In this document: in pieces, positions 53,072 to 64,000 of the stretch
How the letters are laid out: every line of letters begins with the position of its first letter
How positions within the stretch are numbered: position 1 is the stretch's first letter
Assembly (NCBI GenBank): GCA_028753945.1
Contig: JAPNXP010000002.1
Coordinates: forward strand, 15,383,624 to 15,447,623
Origin: Hexactinellida sp. DTS-2022
Taxonomy: Eukaryota; Porifera; Hexactinellida
Reading direction: 5' to 3'
Length of the DNA stretch: 64,000 bases
Made by a program: the position numbers and the translations under genes
Notes under the pieces: generated by a model
What the model saw: the letters and a program-made list of their open reading frames with translations, nothing else
What the model was told of the DNA's origin: nothing
Database searches by the model: none

Positions 53072-53708
53072 GCAACTTACTTGGTGTGTGTGATCAGGAC
53101 CTGTTGAGGGGGCACAAAGAACTTTACCCTCAGCTGACAAGTGAAGTTGTCCGATCCGGGATACTCCTCCGTGAGTTGGGGGAGGAGAGGGTTCCTGTTG
53201 TTCAGCCATCTGAGCTCTCCTCGCGAGTTCACGTGTTGCAGACTGAAATAGTCCTGTTCCCAAATCCCGCGAGATTGACACACCTATATTATAAACAATA
53301 ATAATAATAACAACAACAACAACAATTACAACAACAACAGCAATAACAATAACAAATGCAAACAAACATTTCCTCTGCTTATACAGTAGAACTTCGTTAG
53401 TAGGAACACGGTTAATACGGATTTCCGGATAAGACGAACAAACAGTTCCACAAAATCAGGTCCCTACAATAGCTATTCAATGGGTATTACTCCGGGTAAT
53501 ACAAACTCCGGATAAAGCGTACAAATTTTACCGTCCCTTGGTGTTCGTATTAACAAGGTTATACCGTAGTTGAAAACTAAAATGTTGCTAAATTTAAATA
53601 GATCCTATTTACCTTTTCCAGAATATCTTTTCCAAATGTTTTCTTGCAAACTTTGAAATGCATGAGAGTATCATCCAACAGCATAACATGTAGAGTTTTA
53701 GAATTCAT
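48435..53708 (-). CDS. FERM-domain protein of the MYLIP/IDOL type, RING not seen
   Basis: Minus-strand exons: 53613-53708 (ATG), 53081-53283, 51023-51195, 49861-50071, 48937-49372, 48468-48602 (or read through to TAG at 48435). Phases agree at every junction; about 418 codons plus 10 if read through. The FERM domain is clear: LLDDTLMHFKV, IWEQDYFSLQHV, RWLNNRNPL and LRVKFFVPP (F1), KHLFYLDLKKRL and AELGDY (F2), YQLPDYGVEKHNV and YRALTERIVFYSR (F3). The downstream piece FDVEHTSRETYQ resembles the stretch after the FERM domain in MYLIP, the ligase that degrades lipoprotein receptors and binds myosin regulatory light chain. MYLIP ends in a RING finger; I find none before the next gene. An Asn/Ile/Gly/Thr repeat (about 49100-49250) interrupts F3. 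Confidence 0.8.
49395..49680. repeat. Family A MITE split by a (TAA)n-headed insertion
   Basis: Outer parts: ccaggggaccgtcaatatgc ... and ...gaaatagtgttc, gaggttctattgtaa. The insertion begins with attaataataataataa and runs about 120 bp. Lies in the intron between the exons starting 49861 and ending 49372. Confidence 0.65.
50072..51022. other. FERM-gene intron with microsatellite and family I MITE
   Basis: 50094-50170 is (GTT)n/(GTTT)n; 50192-50356 is a clean family I element (tagtggtgttcgtctaatag ... gcgaacaccactgtag). 50400-51000 is AT-rich with no feature found. Confidence 0.6.
51196..53080. other. Large FERM-gene intron
   Basis: 51205-51350 family K; 51400-51510 degenerate family A; 52018-52195 family H; 52680-52790 a fragment with ggtattggccataa words; 52815-53070 (TTTG)n and (GTT)n. 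The open frame 51919-52170 overlaps the family H element and is not a gene. Confidence 0.6.
53284..53612. repeat. (AAC)n tract and family A MITE in FERM-gene intron 1
   Basis: 53298-53360 is (ATA)n/(AAC)n; 53383-53567 is family A (cagtagaacttcgttagtag ... aacaaggttataccgtag). Confidence 0.7.
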
Positions 53709-56128
53709 TTTAATTGCAAATGTTACCAAGATCAAATTTACAATGTTTTATTATTTCAACATAATTGTGATCTACTATTTATACTAGTGTAAAACGTGTA
53801 TAATAAGGGCACACATATATTGTCAGGATTTATTATATCTATAGTCCAATTATTATATCTTCCATTGGGGTTTGGAGTTATTAACGAACAAACAAATTTA
53901 GATACCGAGTTAATTAATAAATGGATTAACTCGGGTTTCTTCAAATTACACTAATTTATGTATCAAACCACATATTGTATTAGAATAATTAGATTCTATT
54001 GTCCCATTGTATTATATCATTCAATTTTAATTCCCAAATAGGTATGAATTAGGGGAGCATAACTCTTTTCAAATAACCGTTCTACTATGCCGTTCAAACG
54101 GTACTTAGCGTAAAATCCCTGAAAATTACTTTAGTATTCTCATATTTTGTATAAGGGGCGTTCAAACGTACGTAACGCTTCCAAGGGTGTTAGCCAATGT
54201 ATAACAGACCATCCTATTTGTATCTGGTCAAAGGTGTGACATAGGGAGGGGGTATCTAATTTCATGGAATTTTTGCGTTACGTAACGTTTGAACGGTCCT
54301 ACTTTGTATTCTGATTAATGTTGACTTTAATCCCAATACAGTAGAACCTCGTTAGTACGAACACTATTTCAGTCTCCTTCAAAGCCTTTTCAATACAAAT
54401 GACACTGGTTAATACGAATTCGGATAAGACGAACACATTTTGACGGTCCCCTGGTGTTCCTACTAACGAGGTTCCACTGTATACCTTATACTACGATTAA
54501 TAGTTTAATTAATACTGTATACCTTCTATACTACGATTAATAGTTTAATTAATACTGCATACCTTTATACTATGATTAATAGTTTAATTAATACATCTGT
54601 CAGAGGCTCGTGTTTACTCCAGCAGTGTGCAATATAACTGCTAGGCTTCCTAATTACAGTGAATCATTATTGCAAACTGGGTACAAATAATATTTCTCAA
54701 AAGGAATCTAACTTATGCATTTACTGAATTATTCTTCAGCTGATTACACAGCTGTAACGTTACATTAAACAATTGAGTCAGATAGGAATATGTATGTGTA
54801 TGTTTGTGTGGCACACCTTTTATTTGTGTAAATGAAATAGTTACATACTATTGGCGTTGCCATAGATTTATCAAGCTAATTTGGAATTTACCCTTGATCA
54901 TAGATTAATACTACTTGATTGCTCGTTCGTATCTGTAATGGGAGTTTCTATATTAATCACTCGTCTATAGAATGCTGATAACTTCATAATCTTACTTACA
55001 ATAGATAATACAAGATTATAATTCAGCATATACATTTACATTATATAACCGAACGTTGGAACTTGGAAGTAGCCTTGGGTTCAATTTAACAATTCTTTAA
55101 TTTTCTTTGCCATTTTTTTATAAATAACACCAATTACCGTAATAACAATACAGTAATCTCTCGTAAACTGTCTATATAATGCTGTTATAACACCTTCTTT
55201 ATTACAGCAAATATCCGAACGGTGATCTAGTTTATATAATTTATTAGCTAAGGATTACGTATTTCTGCTAACCCAATACATTATACAGTCAGGTCTGCTA
55301 ATTATGAACAAGATTTCGTCTGCTTAATGTGAAGATTTTTTATTATGAACAAGCCCTTGGTCCCAATTTAACAACTTACATAGGGTTTGTATTAAATTGA
55401 GTTCGCTTATTATGAAGTCTCTCTATTATGGACACAATTTTTGGTCCCTTGAATGTTCATAATAAAAGAACCTGACTGTAGTTTGTTATAGATTCTATCA
55501 CACATCGCGATCTGAATATTCAGGGCACCTGTCTATAACGGATAAACATACAGTGGAGTTTGCTTATTAGCAGCTCCCCTTTTACTAGCAACCAGATTTA
55601 GGGCTAACACGGGTTGCTATTAAGCGAACTCCACTTTAGTTATAGACAATTTCACTGTATTTATTTCTTTTAATTTCCCCAGAGAGAGAGTAATGTCTGG
55701 ATTGCATTCTATATTAATTAAGTAAGCAGTACTGTATTCACAAGGTCACATTACTGGATATGCGGTTTGTATAATCTGTGGAGTTATGTTTAATTTATTG
55801 TTAGTAGTTAAAATGTGTTTAATACAAGATTCAAGCTAGTTGATATTATTTTGCATGTGAATGACTACTTCCAAAACACTTAATTCATAAACCAAGTGAA
55901 TGAATATATTTCAATGAGTTTACCACCTTATATTGTTATTCTTACCAAATGCATTCTACCTTATTGCCAAAGGAGTATACCTATAAAACCGGAACATTAT
56001 TTAACGAGAGTTCCTGTAGTTCCATTTATGGTAATGCAAACTTTTAAAATCACAAAGGAAATACCATGGATACGCTAAGGCACTTTGTTATGTGACTTTA
56101 ACAACTCTGACTAATTAGCATATTTAGC
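53709..56128. other. Divergent intergenic region, FERM gene to PARN
   Basis: Should hold both promoters. Contains family G (54155-54290), family A (54341-54482), three copies of a roughly 40-bp repeat with ctacgattaatagtttaatt (54480-54596), family H (55285-55480), and a small element with ends cagtggagtttgcttatta and taagcgaactccactt (55550-55640). The rest is AT-rich with no gene recognised. Confidence 0.6.
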
Positions 56129-58788
56129 ATGGATGTGACTAAAGATAATTTCAAAGAGAATTTCCATCTGTTCGAGTCTGCTCTCAGCCAATCAGATTTC
56201 GTTTCTATCGACGCAGAATTCTCGGGTCTGTACAACAAACTGAAACTAAATCCGCTCGACGAGTTTCCGGACAGATACGATCTGCTGAGAAAGAATCTCA
56301 GACAATACATGCTGCTACAGGCAAGCTGATATCCATGGTCCATCTATACTGTATTTGTTATTTGCAATCTAATTGAAGTAACTTGTTTGTAGACCGTCTA
56401 TTTCTAGACCAGGTTTTCTTGAATTAATTAAATAGTATTACCCATAGACGGTAGGGACTTTTGGTCTACAAATTGTTAGCTTACTTTGTATGGGCTTTTA
56501 TAGACCGTCTACATACAGTGAACTCCCGTTATAAGTTATAACGAATGGGTATTTTCCCCCAGAGCACTAAATCTAAATGCATTAATTATTATCCGCTTAT
56601 AACGAATATCCGGATATAATTATAACGAAAGGATTTACAGGTCCAAGCACTTCGTTATAACGAGAGTTCACTGTATTAGCAAGCTCTTTCTAACTACAGT
56701 CAAGCTTACTTATAGATCGGCCAAAACCTTTCAATATAATCCCTTGTTCCCAAGGGTGTATATTTACTGTTAACTAATTGGTTATGGTTATACAGCAGTA
56801 CACTTGTGTAGGTTGGCATTTGCTGCTTCAGATCTGTATCAGCCGGAGAGTACGTATGTCAGCCCTTCAACTTTAACATATTTCCTTACAGCCATGAGCA
56901 GAACAAGGATTTCAACACAGCGTTCCTATGTGACTCTAATACACTCACTTTCCTAGCAGAAAATAAGTGAGTTATAGTGTAAGAACCTCGTTTGTAGGAA
57001 CCTCGTTTGTAAGAACACGGTTAATACGAACACTATTGAATACGAACACTATTGAATACGAACACTATTTCAGTCCCTTCAAAGTCTTTTCTTTACAAAT
57101 GATATTGGTTAATATGAATTCCGGATAAGGCGAACACATTTTGACGGTCCCCTGGTGTTCCTACTAACGAGGTTCCACTGTACTATATTAGTTTCAGTTC
57201 CTTTAAGGGACCATCAAAATGTGTACTCATTATCCGGAATTCGTATTAAGTACTATTAACTAAATATCATTTGTATTGAAAAGTTTTTGAAGGGACTGAA
57301 ATAGTGTTCATATTAACTTCGTATTAACCATGTTCCTACTAACGAGGTTCTACTGTGTATCTATTTATAGATTCGACTTTAACAAGGTTATATACTCCGG
57401 CATTCCGTTCATCTCAATGCTTAACCTCAAACAGCTGACGAGACAGTCCCATCCGGGCCCCTCCCGAGACTGGTCAGATCTCTCCACGGAGAGTGACGTC
57501 ATAAACAGGTGCATTCTCTCCAGGCGCAAGGGGGACACGCATGCCAAGCTGGTAATCATGTTGCTATGCTTATATAGCTTGTTTTAGCCATACAGTATAC
57601 TGTCTTAAAAGGAAGACCAGGGGACCGTATTAATATGTTCGTATTAACCGGAGTCACTTGCATGCATTTGTATATGCTAGGGGAATTAACCTTGTACTCC
57701 TTAACCTATATTCCCTTATCCATATTCCTATTAACAGAGTCTACTGTAGTTCCTATTAACACAATCTACTGTATTTCTTATTACCGAGGTTCTAATGTGT
57801 CTATTTATAGGATGAGTTTGAGTCTGCTCTCCCAGCTGACCAATCAGCTCCCCTAGAGACAGACCCGACTCCCGATGTAATCACACAGGAGTACATGAAT
57901 AGGCTCTTAGAGATGAGTTCTTTCAACCAGATAATTCAATTGGTCTGCCAGTCTAACAAGCCAGCTGTGTTTCACAACGCATTTCTAGACTTGTTCCATT
58001 TGTTGAAGCAGTTCTACGGTCCCCTCCCGGATAAATGGGACGATTTTAAATCCATGGTCCATCGCTTCTTTCCGCAGCTATACGACACTAAGTACCTCTC
58101 ATGTGTGGATCCATTTAGGGAGTATATCGATAGATCGTCTCTGCTGGCTGTTTATGAGAAACTGGGTCCAATGTTCCCTATAATAACCAAGTTTCCGTCC
58201 GGGTTTTCTAGGTACGAATCTGAAGGGAAGTTTCAACACGAAGCAGGGTATGACGCGCTTATAACCGGAAATATCTTTGCGTCCATGCGGTTGTTATGTG
58301 CGAAATTAGAAAATCACGCGAACCATATATTTCTCGGGCTGCAAGGCATTTTTCATTTCCACACAACAAAACGTGATCCGAGGCCCCATAGAGATAATGT
58401 ACTGCATTTCTCGACAAAGTCCCCTGTTGATAAGCTGAGCAAAGAGGAAATTATAGGCCTGCTTTCGCCCTATAGTACAGTTAGTAACTTCTGGTACCAT
58501 AATTCTAGTGTGTTCGTTATAATAAGGAGAGTATTAAGGAAGGGCGAATTAATGGATTTACGGACATCTTGTGTGCATACTAAATACCATATAATGTCTT
58601 ATGAGGAATTCTGTAATGCAAAGACAAAGATTAATTCGATTCATAACGAAGCTTTTCCGAAACGTAATAAAAGCGCGGGTTATAAAATACAGAAACCTAA
58701 ATACCATTCTAACTATTCGGTTGCTAACGGGACGAGTGAGACTAGCGAGCAAACATTGTTCCCAAATGTTGATGACTGGGATTCTTAA
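56129..58788 (+). CDS. PARN: Poly(A)-specific ribonuclease PARN-type deadenylase
   Basis: Exons 56129-56320, 56812-56966, 57371-57551, 57811-58788; phases agree; 501 aa. PARN removes poly(A) tails 3' to 5' and matures small non-coding RNAs. The four acidic DEDD catalytic residues are present in context: FVSIDAEFSG (Asp and Glu), HNAFLDLFH (Asp) and HEAGYDALITG (His and Asp). A later part (DNVLHFSTKSPVDKL ... NSSVFVIIRR) matches the PARN RRM, and the end (TLFPNVDDW) resembles the PARN tail. The R3H domain that splits the nuclease in vertebrate PARN is absent: only about 60 residues separate the two halves and the intron there is too short to hide it. PNLDC1, which also lacks R3H, is the alternative, but the RRM and tail favour PARN. 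Intron 1 appears to use a GC donor (CAG|gcaagc). Confidence 0.92.
56391..56677. repeat. Family E and family B MITEs in PARN intron 1
   Basis: 56391-56515 is family E (tagaccgtctatttctagac ... tagaccgtctacata). 56515-56677 is family B directly abutting it (cagtgaactcccgttataag ... aacgagagttcactgtat). Confidence 0.8.
56970..57357. repeat. Two family A MITEs in opposite orientation, PARN intron 2
   Basis: 56970-57182 has a local triplication of tacgaacactattgaa and ends aacgaggttccactgta; 57200-57357 is the reverse orientation ending aacgaggttctactgtg. Another copy fills most of intron 3 (57600-57745). Confidence 0.75.
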
Positions 58789-60194
58789 AACCCCGGTTTA
58801 TTTGTTTGTATTTTCATTGATTGTTGTTATTTATATCAATCATTTGCCGGTTATTCTAAATGATTGTATTTGTACCTCACATCTATAACAACAAACTTTT
58901 TATTGTTATTTGTTTGGAAATTCGTTTAATACATTCTTCTACAAATTAATTCAGACTTGTCTCTTTTCTATTTAGCAAAATAAGAATATTATTCCATTTG
59001 CATGAATTTACATTTAATAATTTAGGTAGACCAACCTATATATGTACAGTAGAACCTCGCTAGTACGAACACTGTTAATACGAACACTATTTCAGTCCCT
59101 TTCAAAGCCTTTTCAATACAAATGATATTGGTTAATACGAATTCCGGATAAGGAGAACGCATTAATACGGTCCCCTGGTGTTCCTACTAACGAGGTTATA
59201 CTGTATTTGATACATTAGTGCTGTTAGAACCCTATGGCAATGGAATGTGCCCTGTTCATATAGAGACAAATAATAATAATACCCCCCCCCCCCCCAAGGC
59301 TATAATTGTGCTATCATGTTACACATATATTAAGTGCAATTAATTCTGTATGGACTAACAAGGTAATAATTATTATGTAGTTTTTCTCATTTATCTATAG
59401 AGATTACATTATTTTAATTCACAACTGACCTCAAACTTTATCTACATTTGCATTTAGCAAATTTGGGCAAGAGTTGCAATATGAATAGTCCTATTATTGA
59501 GCACATAATTTGTGTTACTAAATCTGTATCATATTAGAAGAAATTAAGAGGGCAAACTATTAGAAATAACTAATACAGTATAACCTCGTTAGTAGGAACA
59601 CCAGGGGACCGTCAAAATGTGTTCGTATTATCGGGAATTTGTATTAACCAATATCATTTGTATTGAAAAGGCTTTGAAGGGACTGAAATAGCGTTCGTAT
59701 TAACGAGGTTCTACTGTATGTAGACCGTCTATTTATTACCCCGGTTTTCTTGACTTAAATAGTATTACCCATATACGGCAGGGGCTTTTGATTTTCTGAA
59801 TTTATGGACCATCTACAAGTTTTAGCTTAGTTTGTATTGGCTTTTATATACCGTCTAGAAATAGACGGTCTACATATAAGGAAGCTTATTATATGTGTCA
59901 TATTGTTCGTATAGAATATAGATCATCCCCTATAAATATATACCGAATTAAGATTGTATGTGCATAAGAATACATTCCTTTTGTTAGCATGATTGCCACG
60001 GAGATTTAAGTTATGAGCTCAGTAAATTATACTGGAACTTAAATAGGAACTAATTCAAGACAGAACTTATTTGATTTTGTATTCCATTTCTCTAGAGGAA
60101 TATTTATTTTTAATTAGATCATTGTATCAGCTTTTATTGCGCTATTTTGAACACATATATACATATATTTTCACACCTATTTATACCCGTCATA
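58789..60194. other. Intergenic region, PARN to Src-type gene
   Basis: 59046-59205 and 59574-59718 are family A MITEs in opposite orientations; 59717-59885 is family E adjoining the second. 59282-59297 is a C homopolymer. The rest is AT-rich; no gene seen. Confidence 0.6.
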
Positions 60195-63100
60195 ATGTGC
60201 AACAAACCCTCTAAATCTCAAGTCCAGAGTCCAGTTTCCAAACCGAAGGAAGATTCCAATAAAGGCTACCGGTACGAGACAACAGTATCGGGTCAGAACA
60301 ACAACAACCTTACTACTCCGGTTAGTTATTATACTGTATTGTTATGTTTGTTTGTTTGTTAGTTTGATAGTTAGTTAGTTGTTTGTTTGTTTGTTTGTTT
60401 GTTTGTTGGTTGGTTGTTTGTTTGTTTGTTTGTTTGTTTGTTTGTTTGTATGTTTGTTTGTTTGGTTGTTTGTTTGTTTGTTTGTTTGTTTGGTTGTTTG
60501 TTTGTTTGGTTGTTTGTTTGTTTGTTTGTTTGTTTGTTTAACCCGAGTATACCGCATACACAGTATAAACTATTCGAGGTAATACTACTTATACCATTCC
60601 CGATGTGCTACGTTATACGGAGTACCGTTCTATAAATAGCTCTGTCCTACCGTACTATAAATATCTACTGTCCTGTCGTTCTATAAATAGCTCCGTTCTA
60701 TAAATAGCTATGTTCTATAAATAGCCCTGTCCCCAGGTGCGCGTGGAGCCGTCCCACTCGCCGGTGCAGCAGTTCTTCCCGTTGTACGTGGCTAAGTACG
60801 ACTACGACGCTCGGACACACGACGACCTCACTTTCCACAAGGGGGACCTCTTGGAGGTGTTGAGCAAGGAGGAGGGGGACTGGTGGCTCGCTAGGTCCCG
60901 AGCCAACAACCAGCAGGGGTTCATACCCTCCAACTATGTGGCCGAGGCCAAGTCTCTGGATGCAGAGGAGTGAGTTGTTTTAACCCCCCCCCCCCCTGGG
61001 GTCTGTTGTGTTATGTTACATACAGGGGTTTTTAAAGGCCGATCTTGGTGTAAATTTTGCATCAAGATTTTTTTGCGGCCTCTGCTTAAAAAACCTTTTT
61101 AAAAACCCTGATTATGCATACAGTCGACTCCGCTTAATGACACTCCACACTTCAGTATACAGTCGAAACCGGGGTTTTCTAACACTGGTTTTTTCTAATT
61201 AATCGATTTTTCTGATTGACTATTTATTCTAAATTTGTAAGGAATTCCAATTTTGTTTTATTTTCAATCGGTTTATTCTAACTATCGGATTTTTCTTACT
61301 TTATTTCCATGCAAAGAATTGGTTAGAAAAAACCGGTTCTACTGTACTACAGTAGACTGTTAATTTATGGGTCTGGAGGGGCAAGTGACTCCGGTTAATA
61401 CGAACATATTAAGACGGTCCCCTGGTGTTCCTATTAACAGAGTCTACTGTATACTATAACTAATCTTACACATATTTATTGTACAACCTTTAGATGGTTC
61501 TTTGGCCAGATTAAGAGAGTGGACGCAGAAAAGCTACTTTTGATGGATATTAACGATGTAGGTTCTCATCTGGTTAGAGAGTCAGAGTCAGTTCCAGGTA
61601 CCTTAGTTAGTTCCTTATGGAACTATGTACAGTATAACCTGCATAATCCGACCCTCTATAATACGGAATTCAGCATAATCCGACAATTTCCCCTATCCCA
61701 ACGGTATAGGATTATGCAGGTTATACTGTATCAACTATAGTTAGTTCAATGTGTAACTATATACATTCAACGCTCGTTATAATTAAGTCTTTAGGACCTG
61801 TAAATTCCTTCGTTATAAGCGGATAATAATTAATGCATTTAGTGCTCTCGGGAATATATACACCTTCGTTATAAGCGGTTATTTCGTTATATCCGACTTC
61901 TTATACGGGAGTTCTCTATACTACCAGTACTTAGGTATAGGTTCTACTGTATACAGTTAGTTTCACTTATAACTATAGTTAGTTCCATATATAACTATAG
62001 CACTCTGTACTACTATTGTGTGTCTGTGTAATATTAAATCGTTATTTTACCATTCCTGTAGGGGACTATTCACTGAGCATTCGGTCGGAGGATAAAGTTA
62101 AGCATTACCGGATCCGCAAGATGGATAACCAGGCTGGGTTCTTCGTAACGCGCCGCGCGATATTTAACTCAATTCCAGAACTTGTGGAGCACTACAGACA
62201 CGAGGCCGACGGCCTATGTACCAACCTCAGGTATGTAGCTGCTGTTGTTGTTGTTGTTTACGTGTCTTGTTGTTGTTTACGTGTCCTGTTGTTGTGTGGA
62301 ATTGTGGATACTGTTTGGTTACATTTGTTGTTGTTTTTGTTGTTTTTGTTGATGATGTTTACCTTGGTTTTTTTAACTGTCTTGTTACTGTTTACTTGTC
62401 TACTTGTTGTTTACCTGGTTGTTGTTGTTGTTTACCTGGTTGTTGTTGTTGTTTACCTTGTTGTTGTTTACTTTGTTGTTGTTGTTACCTGTGTTGTTTA
62501 CCTGGTTTTATAACTTTGTTGTTGTTGAACCTGTGTTGTTTACCTTGTTGTTTTTGTTGTTGTTTACCTGTGTTGTTGTTGTTTACCTTGTTGTTGTTTA
62601 CCCGTGTCCTATTGGTAGGAAGGTGTGCCTGCGGACTGAGATCCCGCAGACGGCGGGACTGAGTCGGGCCGTTAACGACCAATGGGAGATCGAGAGGAGT
62701 CAGATACAGCTGGTCAGGAAGCTGGGACACGGAATGTTCGGGGAGGTCTGGCAAGGTTTGTAGTTAGTTTTAGTACATAGTTAGTTAGTTAATAGTTAGT
62801 ACACACTTGGCTTAATAGGGATACTGTAGTTATTACACTCTTAGTTTGTATTTAGTAGTTAGTCTTAGTACACATATAGCTTTGTACACATAGTTAGCAA
62901 GGTTAGTAGTTAGTACACAGTTAGTACACACCAGGGTATTATACAGGTCTAGAATTGAACACTCCTAACTGTCCTGACTCCTAAGGTCACTATAGTATGA
63001 TCTTGTACGCCTAAAAGGTTAGTTTTGTAGTTTGTTCGCGCTCCTAAACGAAAACTCTTCACAATTTATACGCCTTTAGGCGTATGGCGCGCTCCTGGAT

Positions 63101-64000
63101 AAAACCCTGGTACACACTGTAGTTAGTAGTTAGTACACACTTAGCTTAATAGGATTTTATTGGCCGGCACTTTATTATATAACTAAGCTTTTCAGCTTTT
63201 ACCGGCACTTTATTATGGGGTAAACTTTTTACAGCACCCTAAAGGTGTTAGCCATAGTACATAATCGGTATAATTCAATGATGCGGCATTATTTGAAGGA
63301 ACTATAATTGTACGGAACCCAAACAGGGGTTTATCCATTAATTTCTGGGAAATAAAATCATGCCATATACCCGGCCCTAATTAAGTGCCAACCCGGCACC
63401 TAAATGGAATCACACTCCTGGCACCTATATAGCACCTATAACACGACACATTACGTCACTTAACACCTAGGTGTCTGGAACGGAACTACCCCTGTGGCTG
63501 TAAAGACCCTGAAGGCAGGCACCATGTCCCCTATGGACTTCCTCCAGGAGGCGCGTATCATGAAACAGCTGCGACATCCCAAGCTGATCCAGCTATATGC
63601 TGTGTGCACAAACGGAGAGCCCATATACATAATAACCGAGCTCATGAAGTACGGGTCTCTGCTGGACTATTTGCAGAGAGGAGATGGGAGGAACCTCAAG
63701 CTGCCGCAGCTCATAGATGTAGCGGCACAGGTATGTTGTTGTGTTGTTGTTGTGTTAAAGGCGTCATAAGGAGGTATATATATGCTAAGAGGGCCTGTTA
63801 TTAATGTAATTGATATACAGGTGCCATATTGTCGTTTGTTTATTCCCTCTTTGTTTACCAAATACAGTAGTTGTGGCTCTGTTAATAGGAACACCAGGGG
63901 ACCATTTTAATTTGTTCGTATTATCCAGAATTCGTATTAACTGGAGTCACTTGCATGCATTTGTATAGGCTAGGGGAATTAAACCTTGTACTCCTTAACT
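60195..64000 (+). CDS. SRC: Src-family tyrosine kinase, 3' end outside the window
   Basis: Exons 60195-60320, 60737-60969, 61494-61597, 62062-62230, 62619-62755, 63471-63730; phases agree; 343 residues before the window ends. Order: unique region (about 1-50), SH3 ([20 protein letters not shown] ... GDWWLARS ... GFIPSNYVA), SH2 ([16 protein letters not shown] with the phosphotyrosine-binding Arg, SIPELVEHY), linker, kinase N-lobe ([19 protein letters not shown] with the ATP-binding Lys, [15 protein letters not shown]). The hinge ([15 protein letters not shown]) and following helix are present; catalytic loop and tail lie beyond. Such kinases act at the inner membrane in adhesion signalling. 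The N-terminus is MCNKPSKS: Gly2 needed for N-myristoylation is Cys. An in-frame upstream extension has no ATG before a stop. Confidence 0.94.
60340..60545. repeat. (GTTT)n microsatellite in Src-gene intron 1
   Basis: Nearly pure GTTT with occasional GGTT units, starting about 25 bp after the donor of exon 1. 60640-60735 then repeats ttctataaatagctc up to the next acceptor. Confidence 0.9.
61015..61455. repeat. Three elements in Src-gene intron 2
   Basis: 61020-61110: about 90-bp element with ends caggggtttttaaagg and cctttttaaaaaccctg. 61155-61350: family F (cagtcgaaaccggggttttc ... aaaccggttctactgta). 61360-61455: degenerate family A. Confidence 0.7.
61630..61922. repeat. CAGTATAACCTGCATAATCCG element and family B MITE
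   Basis: 61630-61733 has clean inverted ends (cagtataacctgcataatcc and ggattatgcaggttatactg). 61765-61922 is a degenerate family B. Src-gene intron 3. Confidence 0.75.
62231..62618. repeat. GTTGTT/GTTTACC-rich intron of the Src-type gene
   Basis: Almost the whole intron is (GTT)n interspersed with gtttacctg words. The Cys/Val/Leu-rich open frames over it are artefacts of the repeat. Confidence 0.85.
62932..63440. repeat. CAGGGTATTATACAGG element and family J element
   Basis: 62932-63111 has ends accagggtattatacagg and cctggataaaaccctggta and contains cgcgctcctggat, related to the GGAGCG family. 63165-63440 is family J (gcaccctaaaggtgttagcc ... ggcacctaaatggaatcaca). Src-gene intron 5. Confidence 0.65.
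63731..64000. other. Start of a Src-gene intron
   Basis: GTT repeats after the donor gtatgt, then from about 63870 a family A-type element (caccaggggaccattttaat ...) running off the edge. Confidence 0.6.

Overview
The window is nuclear DNA from an AT-rich animal genome. The genes have many short introns, GT-AG boundaries can be followed in phase, and the introns and gaps are full of small inverted-repeat elements. ROCK, a Src-type kinase, a MYLIP-like FERM protein, CYRI and PARN together point to a metazoan. Single-exon coiled-coil/NHL genes, lineage-specific seven-pass genes and the element content favour an early-branching animal, with a sponge as my best guess. That placement is inference; no rRNA or mitochondrial sequence is present to settle it.

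Layout. 1-9139 (+): the 3' part of a long, disordered, proline/glutamine-rich protein, with an intronless NHL-propeller gene (931-2190, -) nested in one of its introns. 9339-10292 (+): an acidic protein resembling FSIP1. 10475-10892: a near-perfect 179-bp hairpin. 11224-12480 (+): a second NHL gene, an inverted duplicate of the first. 12634-17236 (+): CYRI (FAM49), 10 coding exons. 18507-38350 (+): ROCK, 33 coding exons (1325 aa), with an intronless gene (25134-25796) in one intron and a 19-copy 178-bp satellite in another. 39473-44913 (-): three single-exon seven-pass membrane paralogues. 45060-46010 (-): a single-exon CaM-kinase-like gene. 48435-53708 (-): a MYLIP/IDOL-like FERM protein with no visible RING. 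56129-58788 (+): PARN-type deadenylase. 60195 to the right edge (+): Src-type tyrosine kinase, cut off inside the kinase domain.

How the genes relate. CYRI (Rac1-binding brake on the WAVE complex) and ROCK (RhoA effector) are neighbours on one strand and act on opposite arms of actin control; Src and the FERM protein also belong to cortical signalling. I see no operon-like arrangement and treat the linkage as suggestive only.

Mobile DNA. At least ten families of short elements are present, most with ends starting (TA)CAGT and repeated internal words such as CGTTATAAC or GGTTAATACGAA, as in pogo/Tigger-like MITEs. No transposase gene is visible. Several are nested in one another, one family has apparently become a satellite, and one may supply a stop codon. 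(GTT)n and (GTTT)n microsatellites sit at many intron 5' ends.

The most interesting items are the seven-pass family with mosaic conservation, the NHL pair whose propeller faces differ almost only by amino-acid-changing substitutions, the 179-bp hairpin, the five-copy CArG-box array in CYRI, and the element-derived satellite in ROCK. All exon models were built by eye from splice sites and reading phase.
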